A stretch of DNA of 64,000 nucleotides from Nostocoides_A vanveenii (lineage in GTDB: Bacteria > Actinomycetota > Actinomycetes > Actinomycetales > Dermatophilaceae), in contig NZ_BAAAPN010000019.1 in assembly GCF_039531165.1 (NCBI RefSeq), forward strand, positions 17,554 through 81,553. Direction: 5' to 3'. The notes beneath the pieces were generated by a model. It was not told the DNA's origin, ran no database searches, and was given only the letters and a program-made list of their open reading frames with translations. A program made the position numbers and the translations under genes. Of the stretch, positions 55,206 to 64,000 are shown piece by piece. The first letter of the stretch is position 1. Every line of letters starts with the position of its first letter.

Positions 55206-55535
55206 TGCTCGTGGTGCGAGGCCGACGCGCTTGCCAACGGTGGAGACGTCCTGGCAGGGGAACCCGCCGATGAGGATGTCCACCGGCTCCACCTGGCTCC
55301 AGTCGATGGTCGTGATGTCACCGAGGTTCGGAGCGCCTGGCTAATAGTGGGCGAAGACGCGGGCGACGGGCTCGTTGAGCTCGGAGAACCACACCGTCCT
55401 GGCGTTGAGAACGTGCTCGACGGCGAGGTCGAGGCCGCCGTAGCCGCTGAACAACGACCCGATCCTGAGGTCTGATTCGCCGTCGGCGTTGAGGTCGTGC
55501 ATGAAGGTCGCTCCGGTGACGGTCGTCCCCCGCAT
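55206..55535 (-). pseudogene. N-terminal fragment of a DNA cytosine-5 methyltransferase with an in-frame stop
   Basis: From 55535 leftwards: LRIGSLFSGYGGLDLAVEHVL (motif I), WFSELNEPVARVFAHY, then a TAG at 55341-55343, then in the same frame PGAPNLGDITTIDWSQVEPVDILIGGFPCQDVSTVGKRVGLAP (motifs II-IV with catalytic PCQDVS). The usual sequence is HYPGVPNLGD, so the TAG is an inserted codon. Similarity ends at about 55213, where the mer cassette begins. The remnant cannot make an active enzyme. Confidence 0.85.
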
Positions 55536-55568
55536 CCGTGCCTCATCGAGAACTTATGAGGAGCTGGT

Positions 55569-55581
55569 CACCTGTCAGGTG
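55569..55581. repeat. 13-bp palindrome upstream of the relaxase gene
   Basis: CACCTG-T-CAGGTG, perfect, in the 240-bp gap before traA. It could be an operator or part of the origin of transfer, which usually lies near the relaxase gene. Confidence 0.5.
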
Positions 55582-55746
55582 CACGGCTCCGACACGCGCC
55601 TGCTGCTCAAATGAGCCCTCGCTTGCCGCCGCCCGAGGTCCTCCATCTCCGGCCTTCGCTCCGACCGCCGTCCGAGGTCACACGCCTCTTGCAGGTCGAG
55701 GGAGAGCGGGCATTACCGCTTGCTTCAGAAGTCACCGGGTGCGGGT

Positions 55747-55777
55747 GCTCACCTGCTCGCCAGGAGCGGAGGTGAGC
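55747..55777 (+). promoter_or_regulatory. Hairpin covering the traA ribosome binding site
   Basis: GCTCACCT (55747-55754) pairs with AGGTGAGC (55770-55777), and GCTC/GAGC inside continues the stem. The 3' arm includes the GGAGGTGAG just before the ATG at 55778. In RNA it would hide the ribosome binding site; in DNA it could be an oriT-type repeat. Confidence 0.6.
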
Positions 55778-58700
55778 ATGACGGTTTCGATGCGCGTGAT
55801 GTCGGCGGGTGATGGCTACAAGTACCTACTCAAGACGGTCGCGGCAGCCGACGGCGACAGGCCACTCTCCACGCCACTCACTCGCTACTACATGGAGGAA
55901 GGCACCCCGCCTGGTCGCTGGCTCGGCGCGGGCGTAGCGGACCTCGGCAAGGGCGAGATTCAAGTGGGCGACCGAGTATCAGAAGACCAACTCCAGCTCC
56001 TGATGGGCACGGGGTGTGATCCGATCACCGGCGACAAGCTCGGCTTGGGCTTCCCGGCCTACAAGAGCCAGGTGCAGCGAATCGAAGCGCGGATCGCTGG
56101 CCTTGAGTCGACGATGACACCCGGCGCCAAGGGCGAAGCCGTCGCGCAGATCGTGGCCGAGGAGACGACCCGAAGTACGCGGCGTGCTGTGGCGGGCTTC
56201 GACTTCACCTTCTCGATTCCGAAGTCAGCATCAGTGTTGTGGGCGGTCGCCGACGCCGGGGTCCAGGCACTCATTGGGGAGGCGCATCATCGAGCGGTTG
56301 CGGAGGTGGTTGCGTTCATGGAGCGCGAGGTTGCGGCCACTCGCACGGGTGCAACCGCCGGGGACGGCGCGGTTGCGCAGGTCGATGTCACCGGGCTCAT
56401 CGCGACCGCGTTCGATCACTTCGACTCCCGCGCCGGCGACCCCCATCTCCACACGCACGTCGTCGTCAGCAACAAGGCCAGGACCGTCCTCGATGGGAAG
56501 TGGCGCTCGCTCGACGGCAGGCCGATGCACGCCGCCGTCGTCGCCCTCTCCGAACTACATGAAGCCGTGTTCGCCGACCACATGACGCGCACCTTCGGCG
56601 TTTCCTGGGAGGCGCGCGAGATGGGTCGGGACCGGAACCCAGCATGGGCGATCACTGGAGTGCCCGAGGAACTGGTCGCCGAGTTCTCTACCCGCGCTCG
56701 TCACATCGACGCCGAGACCGACCGTCTCATCGCTGATTACGTCGCAGCGCACGGACGACGTCCGACACCAGCAGTCATCATGAAACTCAGAGCCCAAGCG
56801 ACCCTTGCCACGCGGCCCGAGAAGCAGGTCCGATCCCTTGCCGATCTGACTGCGGAGTGGCGAACCCGCGCAACGAAGGTGCTGGGGCGGGACGTGACGA
56901 TGTGGGCACGCGAGATCACCGACAACGACAAGCCGCTCCTGCTGCGCGCCGACGACGTGCCGCTCGACGTAATCGGCGAGATTGGGCGTTCAGTCGTCGA
57001 GGTGGTCGGTGAGAAGCGTTCGACCTGGCGGCGATGGAATCTCATGGCTGAGGCATCCCGACAGACGATGGGCTGGCGGTTCGCCACCAGGCAGGACCGC
57101 GAAGCCATCGTTGCGATGGTCGCCGACGCCGCCGAGCTCGTTTCCCTTCGGCTGACGCCGCCCGAACTCGCCTCGTCGCCCGTCGTGTTCCGCCGCCCCG
57201 ACGGCACCTCCGTGTTCCGCCCAAAGAGCTCGACCGTGTTCACCTCCGAGTCCCAGCTCGCGGCCGAGGACAGACTCCTCGAACGAGCAGCGAACCTGGC
57301 CGGTCCGACGGTGCCACTCGCAACGGTCGAGAGGATCACGCGCAGACCCGACGCGGACGGCCGAATGCTCGGCGACGACCAAGCCGACGCCTTGAGCCGC
57401 ATTGCGGTGTCGGGACGGATGCTCGACGTGCTGGTCGGTCCCGCCGGGGCGGGCAAGACAACCGCCATGAACACGCTCCGCCGCGCGTGGGAGGCTGAGC
57501 ACGGCACCGGGTCGGTCGTCGGTCTCGCGCCGTCAGCGGTCGCAGCACAGGTTCTCGCCGACGATATCGGGATCGCGACGGAGAACACGGCGAAGTGGTG
57601 GCAGAACCACCTCATCCACGGCACCACGTTCGAGGCGGGCCAGCTCGTCATCATCGACGAAGCCTCCCTCGCTGGCACCCTGTCACTGGACCGCATCACA
57701 CACCTCGCCCAAGACGCAGGCGCGAAGGTGCTGCTGGTCGGCGACCACGCCCAGCTGCAATCCGTGGACGCCGGCGGAGCATTCGCGATGATCGCCAGAG
57801 ACCGAGCCGACACTCCCGAACTCGTAGACGTTCACCGCTTCACCCACACCTGGGAGAAGACCGCCTCACTCGAGCTACGCCACGGACGCACGGTGGCTAT
57901 CGACACCTACCTCGCCCACGAGCGCATCACCGACGGCGACGGCGAGGCGATGACCGATGCTGCCTACAACGCGTGGCGCGCCGACCGTGACGCGGGACTG
58001 GTCTCGGTGCTGATCGCCGAAACCCACGAAGACGTGACCGCACTGAACCGTCGCGCCCGTGCCGACCTGATCCTCAACAAAACGCTGAACTCCGACCGCG
58101 AGGTCGAACTGCGTGCCGGCACCGCCGCCGGCGTGGGCGACACCATCATCACGCGCCTCAACAACCGGAACCTCCGCACCCTGGCCGGGCGGGACTGGGT
58201 GCGCAACGGCGACATCTGGACCGTCACCGCCGTCGGCGACGACGGGACCGTCACCATCGCACGCGACTACGGGACCGGCACCACTGACCGCGACGACGGA
58301 ACCTTCAGGGCTCGCAGGCGTGGGCGCAGGTTCGGCGGCAGCATCGTCCTCCCAGGCTCGTACGTGGCCGAGCATGTCGATCTCGGCTATGCAGTTACCG
58401 CCTACCGGGCCCAGGGCATCACGACCGACACCGCGCACGTCCTGGTCGAACCGACCTCGACGAGGGAGACTTTCTACGTCGCGATGACCCGAGGCCGGCA
58501 CGCGAACCACGCCTACGTGGCTCTCGACCGCGCCGACGACCATGCCCAGCCGCACCCTGGTGACGACCCGCATGCCACCGCGCGGAGCGTACTCCGCGGC
58601 GTTCTGCAGCACAGTGGGGCCGAACTCTCGGCGCACGAGACCATCGTCGCCGAGCACGAGCAGTGGGGCTCGATCGCTCAACTCGCCGCCGAGTACGAGA

Positions 58701-59389
58701 CCATCGCCGCCTCAGCCCAACACGACCGTTGGGCCATCCTCATCCGTGGCTCCGGGCTCACCGACGAACAGGCGGAGAAGGCCATCGAGTCCGAGGCGTT
58801 CGGCCCGCTCGCGGCTGAGCTCCGACGCGCTGAAGCGAACCATCACAATGTCGATGCCCTCCTGCCGCGCCTCGTGGCCGCGCGCGGGTTTGGTGACGCG
58901 GACGACATCGCCGCCGTCCTCCACTACCGCGTCGAGCGGGCCACCGCCCGTCCCGCAGGCTCGGGCAGGACTCGCAAACCAGCGCGCCTCATCGCCGGCC
59001 TCATCCCATCGGCGCACGGCGTCATCGACGTTGAGATGCGAGCGGCTCTCGACGAGCGAGAGGAACTGATCGAGGCGCGCGCTGACGCAGTACTCGACGA
59101 CGCCCTGACCGAGTGGGCGCCGTGGACGAAGGCTCTTGGAACGCCGCCCAACGACCGACGTCGAGCCGCAGCCTGGCGCAAGTCCGCACGCGTGGTCGCC
59201 GCCTACCGGGACCGGTACCGCATCACCGACGACGCACCCCTCGGGCCCCCGCCCGAGTCGGCCGCCCAGAAGATCGACGCCGCGAGGGCGCGATCCGCGC
59301 TCACGCAAGCAACCGAAGTTGCCGGTACGCGCACAGGACGTAGCGGGCCCCGGCCGGTCGAGCACAGATCGCTCGGTCGCTCGCTGTAA
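55778..59389 (+). CDS. traA: MobF relaxase-helicase (TraA/TrwC-type)
   Basis: 1203 residues from the ATG at 55778. N-terminal TrwC relaxase domain (about 1-320): candidate nicking tyrosines Y14/Y16 and Y37/Y38 and the metal triad in DPHLHTHVVV (H223, H225, H227). A helicase follows: Walker A LVGPAGAGKTT (about 551-561), QLVIIDEASLAGT and a C-terminal UvrD-like block (GYAVTAYRAQGITTDTAHVLVEP). The last 250 residues are helical. It nicks oriT, stays bound to the 5' end and unwinds the strand for transfer. It lies apart from, and opposite to, the main transfer operon. Confidence 0.93.
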   Translation: MTVSMRVMSAGDGYKYLLKTVAAADGDRPLSTPLTRYYMEEGTPPGRWLGAGVADLGKGEIQVGDRVSEDQLQLLMGTGCDPITGDKLGLGFPAYKSQVQRIEARIAGLESTMTPGAKGEAVAQIVAEETTRSTRRAVAGFDFTFSIPKSASVLWAVADAGVQALIGEAHHRAVAEVVAFMEREVAATRTGATAGDGAVAQVDVTGLIATAFDHFDSRAGDPHLHTHVVVSNKARTVLDGKWRSLDGRPMHAAVVALSELHEAVFADHMTRTFGVSWEAREMGRDRNPAWAITGVPEELVAEFSTRARHIDAETDRLIADYVAAHGRRPTPAVIMKLRAQATLATRPEKQVRSLADLTAEWRTRATKVLGRDVTMWAREITDNDKPLLLRADDVPLDVIGEIGRSVVEVVGEKRSTWRRWNLMAEASRQTMGWRFATRQDREAIVAMVADAAELVSLRLTPPELASSPVVFRRPDGTSVFRPKSSTVFTSESQLAAEDRLLERAANLAGPTVPLATVERITRRPDADGRMLGDDQADALSRIAVSGRMLDVLVGPAGAGKTTAMNTLRRAWEAEHGTGSVVGLAPSAVAAQVLADDIGIATENTAKWWQNHLIHGTTFEAGQLVIIDEASLAGTLSLDRITHLAQDAGAKVLLVGDHAQLQSVDAGGAFAMIARDRADTPELVDVHRFTHTWEKTASLELRHGRTVAIDTYLAHERITDGDGEAMTDAAYNAWRADRDAGLVSVLIAETHEDVTALNRRARADLILNKTLNSDREVELRAGTAAGVGDTIITRLNNRNLRTLAGRDWVRNGDIWTVTAVGDDGTVTIARDYGTGTTDRDDGTFRARRRGRRFGGSIVLPGSYVAEHVDLGYAVTAYRAQGITTDTAHVLVEPTSTRETFYVAMTRGRHANHAYVALDRADDHAQPHPGDDPHATARSVLRGVLQHSGAELSAHETIVAEHEQWGSIAQLAAEYETIAASAQHDRWAILIRGSGLTDEQAEKAIESEAFGPLAAELRRAEANHHNVDALLPRLVAARGFGDADDIAAVLHYRVERATARPAGSGRTRKPARLIAGLIPSAHGVIDVEMRAALDEREELIEARADAVLDDALTEWAPWTKALGTPPNDRRRAAAWRKSARVVAAYRDRYRITDDAPLGPPPESAAQKIDAARARSALTQATEVAGTRTGRSGPRPVEHRSLGRSL

Positions 59390-59586
59390 GTCCTGTGGCA
59401 GGCGGGCGATCTGCGGAGGATACTGTCGTCCACCTGCTTCGAACTGACCCGTGTCGTGGGCAGAGGGAGCATCTGGCACGACCTTGTCTCTCTCGGCAGG
59501 TGCTCCAGCAGCGAGAGGCCGCTACCGGTACGCTTAGAGGATCACCACCCGGCTTTGGAGGCGTGCCACTGAGAGGAGGTCCCCTG

Positions 59587-60585
59587 ATGGCGACCAACGA
59601 TCAGGTCAAGGCGCTCGTGAAGAGCCACGCCGACGGCGACGACCCGCAGTTTTACGCTGTGGCGATGCAGGTCGCGGCCAAGGCCGCACGCGCCGGACAG
59701 TCAAAGTTCGCTCAGGAGCTTCGCGACCTCGTCAACGACCTCCGTGAGCGATCTGGCCAACGAGCCCGCATCGCCGCCGTGGTTCCGTTCGCTCAGCCGA
59801 AGGGTGAGCTCGGGGCGCTGCTGAACGTCTCGTACCCCGAGGCCAGACTGAGTGACCTCGTGCTCACGGACAATCTCCACGAACGACTGACGCACGTACT
59901 GCTGGAACAGAGGCAGCGTGACGCGCTGGCACGACATGGCCTGACCCCTGCCCGGCGTCTTTTACTCACGGGGCCGCCGGGCACCGGGAAGACATCCACA
60001 GCGCGTGTGATCGCCGGCGAACTCGGACTTCCCCTGTTCTCGATCAGACTGGACACGGTGCTGACGAAGTTCATGGGAGAGACCGCCGCGAAACTGCGTC
60101 TCGTATTCGATGCGCTCGCCGAGACTCGTGGCGTCTACCTTTTCGATGAGGTGGACGCTCTCGGTGGCGACCGCGCCGCACAGAACGACGTAGGAGAGAT
60201 TCGCCGAGTACTCAACTCGTTCCTACAGTTCCTTGAAGAGGACACATCAGACAGCGTCATCATCGCTGCAACAAACCACCCAAGTCTGTTGGACAACGCG
60301 CTGTTCCGCAGATTTGACACCGTGATGGACTTCGCTCTGCCAGACGACGCAGCAGTGGAGTCGGTCATCAAGAACCGGCTCGCGTCCTTCCAGATCCACA
60401 ACCTGAGCTGGACAAGAATCATCCCGGCAGCTCGTGGTCTGAGCCACGCTGAGATCGCGACCGCAGCCGAGAACGCCGCTAAGCGAACCGTCCTTGGTGA
60501 ACGCACTCAAGTGCGAACCGATGATGTTGTCATCGCTTTGGAAGAACGTCCCCGCCCCAAGCGGCGGACTGACGGGGCAAATTAG
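59587..60585 (+). CDS. ietA: Anti-phage AAA ATPase IetA-like
   Basis: 332 residues from the ATG at 59587 with GGAGG upstream. A helical N-terminal region of about 90 residues, then a classical AAA module: Walker A LLLTGPPGTGKTS (126-137), Walker B VYLFDEVDAL (183-192), and sensor IIAATNHPSLLDNALFRRFDTVMDF. It is immediately followed (5 bp) by a subtilase gene. This ATPase plus S8 protease pair is the published Iet (ietAS) defence system, and domain order and lengths fit. The assignment was made by recall of the family, not by a search. Confidence 0.8.
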   Translation: MATNDQVKALVKSHADGDDPQFYAVAMQVAAKAARAGQSKFAQELRDLVNDLRERSGQRARIAAVVPFAQPKGELGALLNVSYPEARLSDLVLTDNLHERLTHVLLEQRQRDALARHGLTPARRLLLTGPPGTGKTSTARVIAGELGLPLFSIRLDTVLTKFMGETAAKLRLVFDALAETRGVYLFDEVDALGGDRAAQNDVGEIRRVLNSFLQFLEEDTSDSVIIAATNHPSLLDNALFRRFDTVMDFALPDDAAVESVIKNRLASFQIHNLSWTRIIPAARGLSHAEIATAAENAAKRTVLGERTQVRTDDVVIALEERPRPKRRTDGAN

Positions 60586-60590
60586 CGAAG

Positions 60591-63152
60591 ATGGCTGAGC
60601 GAGACCGTCCGCACATCCTGGTGCCCACGCCGCCCGCGTCTGAGTCCTTCACGCCTATCACGACGCCGGTGACGAGCCGGGGTGGAGGGTTCGGCGGGAG
60701 CCGGAGCGAGCACGGGAAGCGCCTGACTCAAGAGTTCGAGGCCGCCTGGGTTCCTCCGGCAGATGAGCCTGAGACCACGGGCACATACCTCACCTTCGCC
60801 TCCTTTCCTGGTCTCGATTTGATGTTCGAGAGCTTGGAGTCGCGTCGGCCTGGTGCCCAGCCAGAGCTTGTCGCTGTCCAACATGAATCGACCCCCGCAG
60901 GTGAGGTCTCAAACGCGACGGTCTTTATCCCCGAAGGGCAGAAGGAGTTCTTCCTCAAGAAGCTTGAGCAGTACGTCGAGACTGCCGAGGTCGCAGAAGG
61001 GAAGCCGAAGCACGCGGCTCTGATCGAAGGTATTGCCTCGATGCGTCGCGCAACGATCCGAGAGCTGTGGACGGACCCTGCTGACGAGTACCCGACCAAC
61101 CCCACCGAATCCCGCTGGTGGGAACTGTGGCTCAGAGTCATTGACGGCCAGGAGTATGCCCGACTGACGGCGTACGCCCAGCAGCACAACCTCCCTGTGA
61201 GCGACCACTACCTCGGATTCGGTGACCGAACGGTCGTGCTCATCCGCGCCACGAGCGAACAACTCGCGATGACCTTCCGGAGCATTGACGACATCGCCGA
61301 GTTGCGTCGCCCTCACGAAGTAGCATCGTTCCTTCCAGGGTTATCCGCATTCGAACAGCGCGACTGGGTGCGCGAGCTGCAATCTCGCGTCGAGCACGCT
61401 GGAACCGACGCGCCCGTGGTGTGCCTCCTCGACCGTGGCGTGCAAGCCGGGCACCCGCTATTGGAAGACTCACTCGCAGCCGATGATCTTCACTCGGTTG
61501 AGCCAAGTTGGCGCAAAGATGTGGCGATCCACGCACACGGCACCGAGATGGCAGGACTTGCGCTCTATGGAGACCTGCAAGCCGCAGTCGGCGCTCAGCA
61601 CCGCATCCGTCTGGAGCATCGGCTCGAATCAGTAAAGCTGCTCCCTGACACTGGGGACAACGATCCCGATGTGTACGGGGCCGTGACGGCGAGAGCGATC
61701 GATCAGCCCGAGATTTCAGCACTGAATCGGGCCCGGGTGTTCATGCTGGCCATCACTGCACCTGCCGCTGCGCCAAACCCAGGGCATCGTGTCGAAGACC
61801 GTCCGAAGCAGGAGTACGGGCGTCCAACCGCATGGTCAGCCACGCTCGATGCCCTGACCTTCGGCCGTGCGATTGATGACAGCGTCCCCAAGTTCACCTA
61901 CCTGAACCGAGACGAGGAGCCGACGCCCCGGCTCTTTGTCGTTTCCGCTGGCAACATCCGTGACGTGCGCGCCGAGGACAATCACCTCGATCGTAGCGAC
62001 GCGGAAGGAGTCGAAGACCCGGCACAGTCGTGGAACGCGCTCGCGGTTGGAGCCTACGCCGAGCATGACGCGATGGATCACGCCCCCGACGTCTTCGCAG
62101 GATACGTACCGATTGCCGCTCGTGGTGAACTATCGCCGACCAGCCGAACCTCCGTGTCCTTTGATCAGAAGCGGTGGCCGTTCAAACCGGATGTCGTTGC
62201 ACCTGGTGGGAACCTTGCTCGGACCCCTGACGGCTCAGAGGTGGACACGCCTGAGAACCTCGCGATCCTCACCACTCGTCTTCAACACCCAGGCGAGGGC
62301 TTCTTTACGACCACGCGGGATACCTCGGCAGCCACGGCCCAGGTCGCGGCAATCGCAGCCGACATCCGGGCCGCCTATCCTCATTTGAGGCCCGAGACGG
62401 TCCGCGCCCTGATCGTCCACTCCGCCGAGTGGACTGACGCGATGCAAGCGCGAATCACGGCCGCGAGCACAAAGGGAGCAGCGGTCAACTTGCTTCGTCG
62501 TTACGGGATGGGCGTGCCCAGCCTGGAACGCGCTACGCGCAGCGCAACCAATGCGCTGACACTGGTGGACGAGGCAGTCATCCATCCATACGAGCGTGAC
62601 GGGAATTCCAGCAGCGGGAAAGCGCGCGAGATGAACCTGCATCGCCTGCCGTGGCCCATCGACGAGTTGTCCGCGCTCGGGGAGACTGAAGTTCGGCTGC
62701 GCGTCACCCTCTCGTACTTTGTAGAACCAAATCCATCGAGTCGCGGCTGGACGGGCCGATACGTCTATCCCTCTCATGGGTTGCGCTTCGCGATGAAACG
62801 ACCCGAGGATAACCTTGACGCGTTCCGCCAGCGCGTCAATAAGCAGGCACGCGATGAAGATGAGAAGCCACTGGCCCTCAATACCGAGAGCGGTTGGCTT
62901 TTCGGCCGTGATCAGCAGACCTCGGCCGGATCGCTTCACACCGATATTTGGTCGGGGTCGGCCGCCGACCTCGCGGCCAAAGAGGCTGTCGTTGTGTACC
63001 CCGTCGCAGGTTGGTGGAAGAACCGGCCGAAGATGGATCAGAGCGACAAAGGCGTCAACTACTCGCTCGTCGTCAGCATCGAGACCCCCGAGGTGGAAGT
63101 CGACCTCTGGACACCGGTCTACCAGCAGGTGGCCGCAGTGATCGAGGTCTGA
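60591..63152 (+). CDS. ietS: Subtilisin-like (S8) protease IetS-like
   Basis: 853 residues. S8 catalytic residues: Asp281 in VVCLLDRGVQAGHPLL, His316 in IHAHGTEMAGLAL, an oxyanion Asn in LFVVSAGNIRD, and Ser579 in TRDTSAATAQVAAI; the usual GTS is DTS here. No signal peptide, so it acts in the cytoplasm. A 270-residue N-terminal region and a 230-residue C-terminal region flank the protease. With IetA it would form a phage-triggered protease, perhaps abortive. Confidence 0.82.
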   Translation: MAERDRPHILVPTPPASESFTPITTPVTSRGGGFGGSRSEHGKRLTQEFEAAWVPPADEPETTGTYLTFASFPGLDLMFESLESRRPGAQPELVAVQHESTPAGEVSNATVFIPEGQKEFFLKKLEQYVETAEVAEGKPKHAALIEGIASMRRATIRELWTDPADEYPTNPTESRWWELWLRVIDGQEYARLTAYAQQHNLPVSDHYLGFGDRTVVLIRATSEQLAMTFRSIDDIAELRRPHEVASFLPGLSAFEQRDWVRELQSRVEHAGTDAPVVCLLDRGVQAGHPLLEDSLAADDLHSVEPSWRKDVAIHAHGTEMAGLALYGDLQAAVGAQHRIRLEHRLESVKLLPDTGDNDPDVYGAVTARAIDQPEISALNRARVFMLAITAPAAAPNPGHRVEDRPKQEYGRPTAWSATLDALTFGRAIDDSVPKFTYLNRDEEPTPRLFVVSAGNIRDVRAEDNHLDRSDAEGVEDPAQSWNALAVGAYAEHDAMDHAPDVFAGYVPIAARGELSPTSRTSVSFDQKRWPFKPDVVAPGGNLARTPDGSEVDTPENLAILTTRLQHPGEGFFTTTRDTSAATAQVAAIAADIRAAYPHLRPETVRALIVHSAEWTDAMQARITAASTKGAAVNLLRRYGMGVPSLERATRSATNALTLVDEAVIHPYERDGNSSSGKAREMNLHRLPWPIDELSALGETEVRLRVTLSYFVEPNPSSRGWTGRYVYPSHGLRFAMKRPEDNLDAFRQRVNKQARDEDEKPLALNTESGWLFGRDQQTSAGSLHTDIWSGSAADLAAKEAVVVYPVAGWWKNRPKMDQSDKGVNYSLVVSIETPEVEVDLWTPVYQQVAAVIEV

Positions 63153-63192
63153 CAGCGAGACCTGATCCTGCGGTGCGCATGAACGCGGACTT

Positions 63193-63899
63193 TCACCTCG
63201 ACAACGTTGGCCGGGAGCCCTGATGGCTGCGCGCCGAGTCGCGTGACATGGGAGCCTGGGGATCGGATGCTGTGAAGACCTGCCCGCTCTCGTGACTGAG
63301 CGATCTCGTCTCCGTCGGTTGGCGCGGGCGCGTCAGATCACCCGCATGCGCGACAACATGAGCGAGTCTCTGTGCGAGCAAGAGATTGGGGCCGGTGCTC
63401 GTCGCACTGGTCACTGGACCGGGAACAGCTCCGACGGCGCGGCCGAGTTCGTGCGCGCGCCGGGCGACGGTCATCGATCCAGAGCGAACACCAGCCTCGA
63501 CGACGACGGTCGCTGCGGAGAGCGCGGCCATCAGGCGTGCGCGAGCGAGGAAGCGATGGCGCGTCGGCACTGCGCCGGGTGGAACCTCGCTGACCATGAG
63601 GCCGAGGTCGGCTACTCGCTCAAGTAGTTTACGGTGACCCATCGGGTAGGGACGATCAACGCCGTTCGCCATGACCGCGATCGTGTCGCCACCGGATGCC
63701 AGCACCGCTCGATGGGCAGCCCCTTCGATACCGTACGCACCGCCGGCCAGCACTATCCGTTCAGCGTTGGCGAGGTAGGACGCCAACTCCGCGGCCACAT
63801 GCTCGCCGTACGAGGTCGCGGCCCTCGCTCCGGTGATCGTGACGAGATCGTTGAGCGGTCGCGCGAGGAAAGATGTCGTGCCACGAGTCCACAGGCCTC
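63193..63899 (-). pseudogene. DprA-like DNA-processing protein, 5'-truncated
   Basis: The minus-strand frame is open from 63899 to the stop at 63193. It holds the DprA Rossmann fold: LNDLVTITGARAATSYGEHVAAELASYLA, IVLAGGAYGIEGAAHRAVLASGGDTIAVMANGVDRPYP and ARLMAALSAATVVVEAGVRSGSMTVARRA. DprA binds single-stranded DNA and loads RecA. The N-terminal part is missing: at about 63893-63899 the sequence changes to an istB fragment on the other strand. The last 50 residues are low in similarity to DprA. Confidence 0.75.
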
Positions 63900-64000
63900 G
63901 GCGTGCTGCTGCGCAGGCACCGTGCCGACGACACCGTCACCAAGGCCATCGCCCGGGTTCTACGAGCCGACCTCGTCGTCGTCGACGACATCGGACTCCT
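63891..64000 (+). mobile_element. IS21-family helper ATPase IstB fragment (partial at window edge)
   Basis: Plus-strand frame reads GLGVLLRRHRADDTVTKAIARVLRADLVVVDDIGLL, the core of an actinobacterial IstB (Walker B VVVDDIGLLP). Only the middle of the protein is seen: the N-terminus is absent at the dprA junction and the C-terminus lies beyond the window. It indicates insertion or recombination by an IS21-type element here. Confidence 0.75.

Noticed and set aside
55341..55535. Treating the 64-residue frame as an intact small protein
   Set aside because: It is the motif I part of a C5 methylase cut by an in-frame stop; motifs II-IV follow in the same frame.

Overview
The window is high-GC DNA from an actinobacterium. 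Gene order and codon use suggest Micrococcales, perhaps near the Dermatophilaceae/Intrasporangiaceae, but the sequence alone does not fix the genus. It has two clearly different halves: ordinary chromosome from 1 to about 22,400, and an integrated conjugative element (ICE) with a dense cargo and defence region from about 22,474 to the right edge.

Chromosomal half. 1-2977 is the end of a Tad (Flp) pilus locus: partial tadB, tadC, a small prepilin, two TadE-like pseudopilins and a TadG-like protein. Next come a short-chain dehydrogenase (minus strand), a secreted NlpC/P60 cell-wall hydrolase, and a housekeeping run: TIGR03936/DUF2344 protein, RNase E/G, rplU, rpmA, obg, proB. After pdxY and a small secreted protein on the minus strand come proA, a SAM methyltransferase, a convergent spermidine-synthase-like gene with a polyprenyl-phosphate glycosyltransferase, and then a small membrane protein, nadD, rsfS and a histidine phosphatase. 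The half ends in tRNA-Ala(GGC).

Mobile half. A large serine recombinase abuts the tRNA. Its reading frame has no stop at the junction and runs antisense through the tRNA. Behind it lies a long minus-strand transfer region: SSB, VirD4-like coupling protein, VirB4 ATPase, SCO6880-type protein, TrbL/VirB6-like protein, two paralogous small membrane proteins, a three-domain peptidoglycan hydrolase, ParB-like protein, DUF2637 protein, primase-polymerase and ArdC antirestriction protein. One unknown gene (30388-31605) is inserted in the opposite direction. At 42.6-43.9 kb a divergent control region carries four copies of a 14-bp palindrome beside an EspR-like regulator and an ImmA/IrrE metalloprotease. 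This looks like the switch of the element.

Cargo. 46.1-53.1 kb is a restriction-like island: HTH protein, two adenine methyltransferase-type genes with complementary motifs, a GIY-YIG/helicase fusion and a DUF262 (GmrSD-like) protein. 53.1-55.5 kb is a cytosine methyltransferase gene whose middle is replaced by a small mercury-resistance cassette (merA, merR). A MobF relaxase-helicase (TraA) follows, then an AAA ATPase/subtilase pair matching the IetA/IetS anti-phage system, and a DprA-like gene truncated by an IS21-type istB fragment at the edge. The right end of the element is not in the window. No rRNA or CRISPR array was seen.
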